DNA from: a virus
Direction: 5' to 3' (one strand)
IMG/VR virus record: IMGVR_UViG_3300025853_008353
Location: 1-25,263 of that record
DNA: 25,263 nt
In this document: one piece after another, positions 22,604-25,263 of the stretch
Position numbering within the stretch: position 1 is the stretch's first letter
Layout: every line of letters starts with the position of its first letter
Notes under the pieces: model-generated
Database searches by the model: none
Told to the model about the DNA's origin: nothing
The model's input: only the letters and a program-made list of their open reading frames with translations
Program-made: the position numbers and the translations under genes

Positions 22604-22628
22604 CATTGTAATTACATGATGCTATAAT
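22600..22628 (+). promoter_or_regulatory. Perfect-consensus promoter for primase, probably producing a leaderless mRNA
   Basis: TTGACA (22600-22605), 17-nt spacer, TATAAT (22623-22628): both hexamers and the spacing are full consensus. The ATG at 22635 lies 6 nt after the -10, where transcription should start, and no Shine-Dalgarno sequence is present. Confidence 0.8.
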
Positions 22629-22634
22629 TATATT

Positions 22635-23627
22635 ATGAGCATCGTATCTGACACCTTGACTTTATATCTGCCTGCAAAGCGCAAAACAACACCCAGTGGG
22701 TGGACTAGTTTTAATGCGCCTTGTTGTGTGCATAACAATGAAAATGCAGACACAAGAGGACGTGGCGGTGTAATATATGAAGGTGACTTGGTAAGTTATC
22801 ATTGCTTCAACTGTGGCTTCAAAGCAAGTTGGCAACCAGGACGTAATCTAAGTTACAAGTTTAAGAAACTGTTAGAATGGTTAAACGCACCTGATGCTGA
22901 TATTACAAAACTAGCACTAGATGTTATGCGTGAAAACGAAGGTGTAGAAGTCCAGCAGCACAGAGTTGAACTACCTGAATTTGCTACAACACAACTACCA
23001 GAAGGTGCAGAGCCATTGTCCAAACACATGTGGGCAGAGGCTGGTCATTTAGATGAAAGAATCGCACGTTGCTTTCAGTATATGTTAGAACGTGATTTAA
23101 ATATTGAGGACATAGATTATCACTGGTCGCCAACACTTGCTTATAGAGATAGACTTATTATACCCTTCTACTACGAGGGGCGTGTAGTGGGTTATACAGC
23201 CCGCACAGTAGGGGATAATAGAGTAAAGTATCTTACTGACTCACAGCCAGGTTTTGTGTTTAATTTAGACGAACAAGGGCACAACAAGGTGTTTACTATA
23301 CTATGCGAAGGTCCTATTGATGCGCTACATGTTGACGGTTGCGCACTTACAGGCAGTGATATAAATGATGCTCAAGCACTGCTACTCAACAGACTGGGCA
23401 AGGATATATATGTTGTGCCCGACAGAGATCGTGCCGGTGCTAAACTAGTTGAACAAGCTATTGATCGAGGTTGGCATGTTAGTATGCCAGATTGGGATAT
23501 AGGAATAAATGACATAGGTGATGCAGTAGCAAAATATGGAAGGCTATATACATTATACAGTATTGCGAATTCAGCAGAGAGTTCGCCACTTAAAATTAGA
23601 TTGAGAGCTAAAAAATGGTTTACTTAA
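22635..23627 (+). CDS. 61: gp61-type DNA primase
   Basis: Makes RNA primers for lagging-strand synthesis together with the gp41 helicase. 330 aa, near the length of T4 gp61 (342). The N-terminal zinc ribbon has C30/C31, H33, C57 and C60 (APCCVH, then YHCFNCGF). The Toprim core has LCEGPIDALH (E225, D229) and VVPDRDRAG (D263, D265). The final part is basic (RLRAKKW). It has its own strong promoter, consistent with early expression. Its 3' end overlaps the next small gene by 13 nt. Confidence 0.93.
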   Translation: MSIVSDTLTLYLPAKRKTTPSGWTSFNAPCCVHNNENADTRGRGGVIYEGDLVSYHCFNCGFKASWQPGRNLSYKFKKLLEWLNAPDADITKLALDVMRENEGVEVQQHRVELPEFATTQLPEGAEPLSKHMWAEAGHLDERIARCFQYMLERDLNIEDIDYHWSPTLAYRDRLIIPFYYEGRVVGYTARTVGDNRVKYLTDSQPGFVFNLDEQGHNKVFTILCEGPIDALHVDGCALTGSDINDAQALLLNRLGKDIYVVPDRDRAGAKLVEQAIDRGWHVSMPDWDIGINDIGDAVAKYGRLYTLYSIANSAESSPLKIRLRAKKWFT

Positions 23628-23737
23628 AGAAAATTTGGCAAATACTTATTTGGCCTTATACAAAAATACAAGAAGAACGTAGATATAGAAAACGTCTAAA
23701 AGAATTAAGAAAAAGAGATCCGTTTATTTACAAATGA
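23615..23737 (+). CDS. Small basic protein, 40 aa
   Basis: ATG at 23615 inside the primase end, TGA at 23735-23737. The product begins with a short hydrophobic, Trp-containing helix (YLKKIWQILIWPY), followed by a very basic tail (RRYRKRLKELRKRD). No Shine-Dalgarno sequence is clear; translation may be coupled. It overlaps the next gene by 4 nt (ATGA). Its form suggests a membrane-attached basic peptide. It is supported by continuous packing only. Confidence 0.5.
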   Translation: MVYLKKIWQILIWPYTKIQEERRYRKRLKELRKRDPFIYK

Positions 23738-23949
23738 GTGAATTTACAAGGTCATATCAAGCACTAAAAGGCACACTGTTACGCACTATAGTATACACAA
23801 TAGGACACTTTCTTATTGCTGCTGGATGTGTTATGTATTTTACAGGTGCACCTTTTTATATTGCATTAACAGATGCAGTAGTAGAACCTTTGTTAAATGC
23901 TGTATGGTTTTTTGTATTGGATAGGTTATGGATATCAAAAAACGCATAA
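23734..23949 (+). CDS. DUF2061-like small membrane protein
   Basis: 71 aa. ALKGTLLRTIVYTIGHFLIA, then a second hydrophobic segment AVVEPLLNAVWFFVLDRLW, matches the layout of the DUF2061 family (an Arg-Thr start to the first helix, Glu-Pro/Leu-x-x-Ala in the second, and an aromatic-rich end followed by a charged W). Two membrane helices are likely. The function of the family is unknown. ATGA overlap with the previous gene and a one-base overlap with the next (TAATG). Confidence 0.65.
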   Translation: MSEFTRSYQALKGTLLRTIVYTIGHFLIAAGCVMYFTGAPFYIALTDAVVEPLLNAVWFFVLDRLWISKNA

Positions 23950-24107
23950 TGGATACAAAGTTATTTTGGCGATTATATTTCTGGTGGGGTATACGTCAAG
24001 CACGTAAACGTAGAATAGCACATGAAGCTGAAATAGCAAAACGTCCACTGATGACAAATGACGAGTATTGGGAGAAAGTTCACAATGACAGAACTAATAA
24101 TCTATAA
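23949..24107 (+). CDS. Small basic protein, 52 aa
   Basis: ATG at 23949 shares its A with the stop of the previous gene; TAA at 24105-24107. The product has an aromatic N-terminus (LFWRLYFWWGIRQARKRR) and then a charged helix, resembling in form the 40-aa protein at 23615. Unknown function. It overlaps the next small gene by 23 nt. Confidence 0.5.
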   Translation: MDTKLFWRLYFWWGIRQARKRRIAHEAEIAKRPLMTNDEYWEKVHNDRTNNL

Positions 24108-24186
24108 CATTCTATTCTGGGTGCCATATATTTGGTTATGTAGTTTACCAGAAAAATTAATGCAGATGGCAATAGACAGGAGTTGA
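24085..24186 (+). CDS. Very small single-membrane-segment protein, 33 aa
   Basis: ATG at 24085 with GGGAGA about 9 nt upstream; TGA at 24184-24186. One hydrophobic segment (LIIYNILFWVPYIWLCSL) and a short polar tail. The ribosome site and position support it, but a frame this short is not proof. Confidence 0.4.
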   Translation: MTELIIYNILFWVPYIWLCSLPEKLMQMAIDRS

Positions 24187-24187
24187 T

Positions 24188-24493
24188 ATGAAAGCACTAC
24201 CTACAAACGGGGCACCGTTTAATGTGCAACAACAAATACAAGCACAACTATACGGACATCAACAAGTTTACGCAAACAGCGAAAACATTACACCTCCTAT
24301 AGAAAAAGATCGTAGACGTGTAGTTGAAGCAGCAAGCAGGACAGAAGTAAAACTAGCTTGGCAAAAAGCAATAGAAGATCGTATGCAAGAAATTGCTGAT
24401 CTTAGACAGCAGGCCGCTCTTAGATACAACAGAGATCTAAGCACAGTCAGCGAATTAGAAGTCCAAGGACAAATTATAGATATAGAAGTATGA
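24188..24493 (+). CDS. Unknown 101-aa helical protein
   Basis: 101 aa, Gln-rich at the N-terminus (FNVQQQIQAQLYGHQQ), then a predicted coiled helix (EVKLAWQKAIEDRMQEIADL). AGGAG precedes the ATG at good spacing. ATGA overlap with the carbamoyltransferase. No function recognised. Confidence 0.65.
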   Translation: MKALPTNGAPFNVQQQIQAQLYGHQQVYANSENITPPIEKDRRRVVEAASRTEVKLAWQKAIEDRMQEIADLRQQAALRYNRDLSTVSELEVQGQIIDIEV

Positions 24494-25263
24494 TTGAATG
24501 GGGTATTAGTGCTAACAGCCATGATGCTGCTTTAGCTGTATTTACAAAAGACGGATTAGAATTTGCCAGCCACAGCGAACGCTTCAGTGGTGTAAAGAAT
24601 GATGCGCATTTGAACAGTCAATTAATTGACTATGCTAAACGTTGGGGTGAACCAGACCGTGTGTATTGGTATGAACGTCCACTGGTGAAAACATGGAGAC
24701 AATTTAGAGCAGGGCAAGGAATTAATCTACGTGAAAACAATATCAAGAGGTATTTGAAAAATTATGGAATTGTTTGTCCTATTACTTATATTGATCATCA
24801 TCTCAGCCACGCTGCTGCCGGCTACTATACTAGCGATTTTAATGATGCTACTGTTATTTGTATTGATAGCATAGGAGAATTTGACACACTTACTATGTGG
24901 CATGGCAAGGGTGATAAATTAGAAAAGAAATATTCACAAACCTATCCACACAGTGTAGGATTATGGTATAGTGCTATGACACAGCGTATTGGCTTAAAGC
25001 CACAGGAAGACGAATATATTCTCATGGGTATGGCAGCCTATGGTGACCCTGATAGATTATACGCCGGAATAAAAGAAGATTTTATCAACGTCAACGGCGA
25101 CCCTATAACATTCAAAGACAATTTACATAGAGGGTGTATGTGGTGGCGACCTGATCTAACTACAGAGCAGGACTATTTTGACATTGCTGCTGCTACCCAG
25201 AAGCTGTATGAAGAACTATTTTGCGGTATTTTACACTGGGCCAAAAGTCAAGGTTGGAGTTCT
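24490..25263 (+). CDS. Carbamoyltransferase (NodU/TobZ family), 3' truncated by the window
   Basis: Transfers a carbamoyl group from carbamoyl phosphate through a carbamoyl-adenylate, usually to a sugar hydroxyl. 258 codons are visible, about the first half of a usual 500-600 aa enzyme. GISANSHDAALAVF (5-18) and the conserved IDHHLSHAAAGYY with its metal-binding histidines lie in order, followed by TVICIDSIGEFDTLTMWHG and ILMGMAAYGDPDRL, as in the ASKHA-fold half. It overlaps the previous gene by 4 nt. With the methyltransferases and sugar genes it fits glycan decoration. Confidence 0.9.
   Translation, partial: MIEWGISANSHDAALAVFTKDGLEFASHSERFSGVKNDAHLNSQLIDYAKRWGEPDRVYWYERPLVKTWRQFRAGQGINLRENNIKRYLKNYGIVCPITYIDHHLSHAAAGYYTSDFNDATVICIDSIGEFDTLTMWHGKGDKLEKKYSQTYPHSVGLWYSAMTQRIGLKPQEDEYILMGMAAYGDPDRLYAGIKEDFINVNGDPITFKDNLHRGCMWWRPDLTTEQDYFDIAAATQKLYEELFCGILHWAKSQGWSS

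Noticed and set aside
1-25263. tRNA genes, CRISPR arrays, insertion sequences, integrase or attachment sites, diversity-generating retroelement
   Set aside because: None seen. The longest non-coding gap is about 125 nt (113-237) and is filled by promoter and leader signals.

Overview
The window reads as an accessory-rich segment of a marine T4-like myovirus, of the type that infects cyanobacteria or SAR11. The evidence is a set of T4 replication/recombination genes: gp32 single-stranded DNA-binding protein, UvsX recombinase, UvsW helicase, a gp62-like clamp-loader subunit and a gp61-type zinc/Toprim primase. They sit in AT-rich, tightly packed DNA with many 1-8 nt gene overlaps. No photosynthesis gene, tRNA, CRISPR array, integrase or insertion sequence is visible. 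I cannot choose between a cyanobacterial and a SAR11 host.

Layout. 1-3055 is a recombination block: the end of an unknown gene with a terminator, a promoter and leader, gp32, a hairpin, uvsX and two small conserved genes. The second of these contains an internal terminator-like hairpin. 3055-9281 is a surface-sugar block: two methyltransferases, a nucleotidyltransferase-cupin fusion, a GT-A/GT-B fusion, two further GT-B-like paralogues and one inverted GT-A gene. 9298-12476 holds a 402-aa unknown protein, UvsW and a conserved unknown. 12487-17640 is a second sugar block: cupin, GT-A, SGNH-like protein, epimerase, short UDP-sugar dehydrogenase, Kdo-8-phosphate synthase and CMP-Kdo synthetase. 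17633-20468 returns to phage functions: gp62-like protein, zinc-finger protein, an unknown, an APS-kinase-like P-loop protein, a second nucleotidyltransferase and a membrane protein. 20476-21036 encodes a 186-aa miniature of bacterial replicative polymerase DnaE. 21026-21400 is an inverted conserved gene. 21434-22603 holds two beta-rich, probably virion, proteins. 22635-24493 holds primase and five small genes. The window ends inside a carbamoyltransferase.

How the parts may work together: the sugar genes could make activated sugars (CMP-Kdo, an oxidised UDP-sugar, a further nucleotide sugar) and transfer, methylate or carbamoylate them, remodelling the host surface or decorating virions. This is inferred from gene content. 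Control signals fall in two classes. TTGACA-N17-TATAAT-like promoters lie before gp32, 8424, 9298 and 22635. GATAAATA late-promoter-like boxes lie at 157, 8401 and 21404. At 8424, 9298 and 22635 the promoter is placed so that the mRNA would begin at or next to the start codon with no Shine-Dalgarno sequence.

The most unusual item is the mini-DnaE. It appears to keep all three catalytic-aspartate motifs of the C-family polymerase palm and the K-x-H-A-x-A-Y block in only 186 residues.
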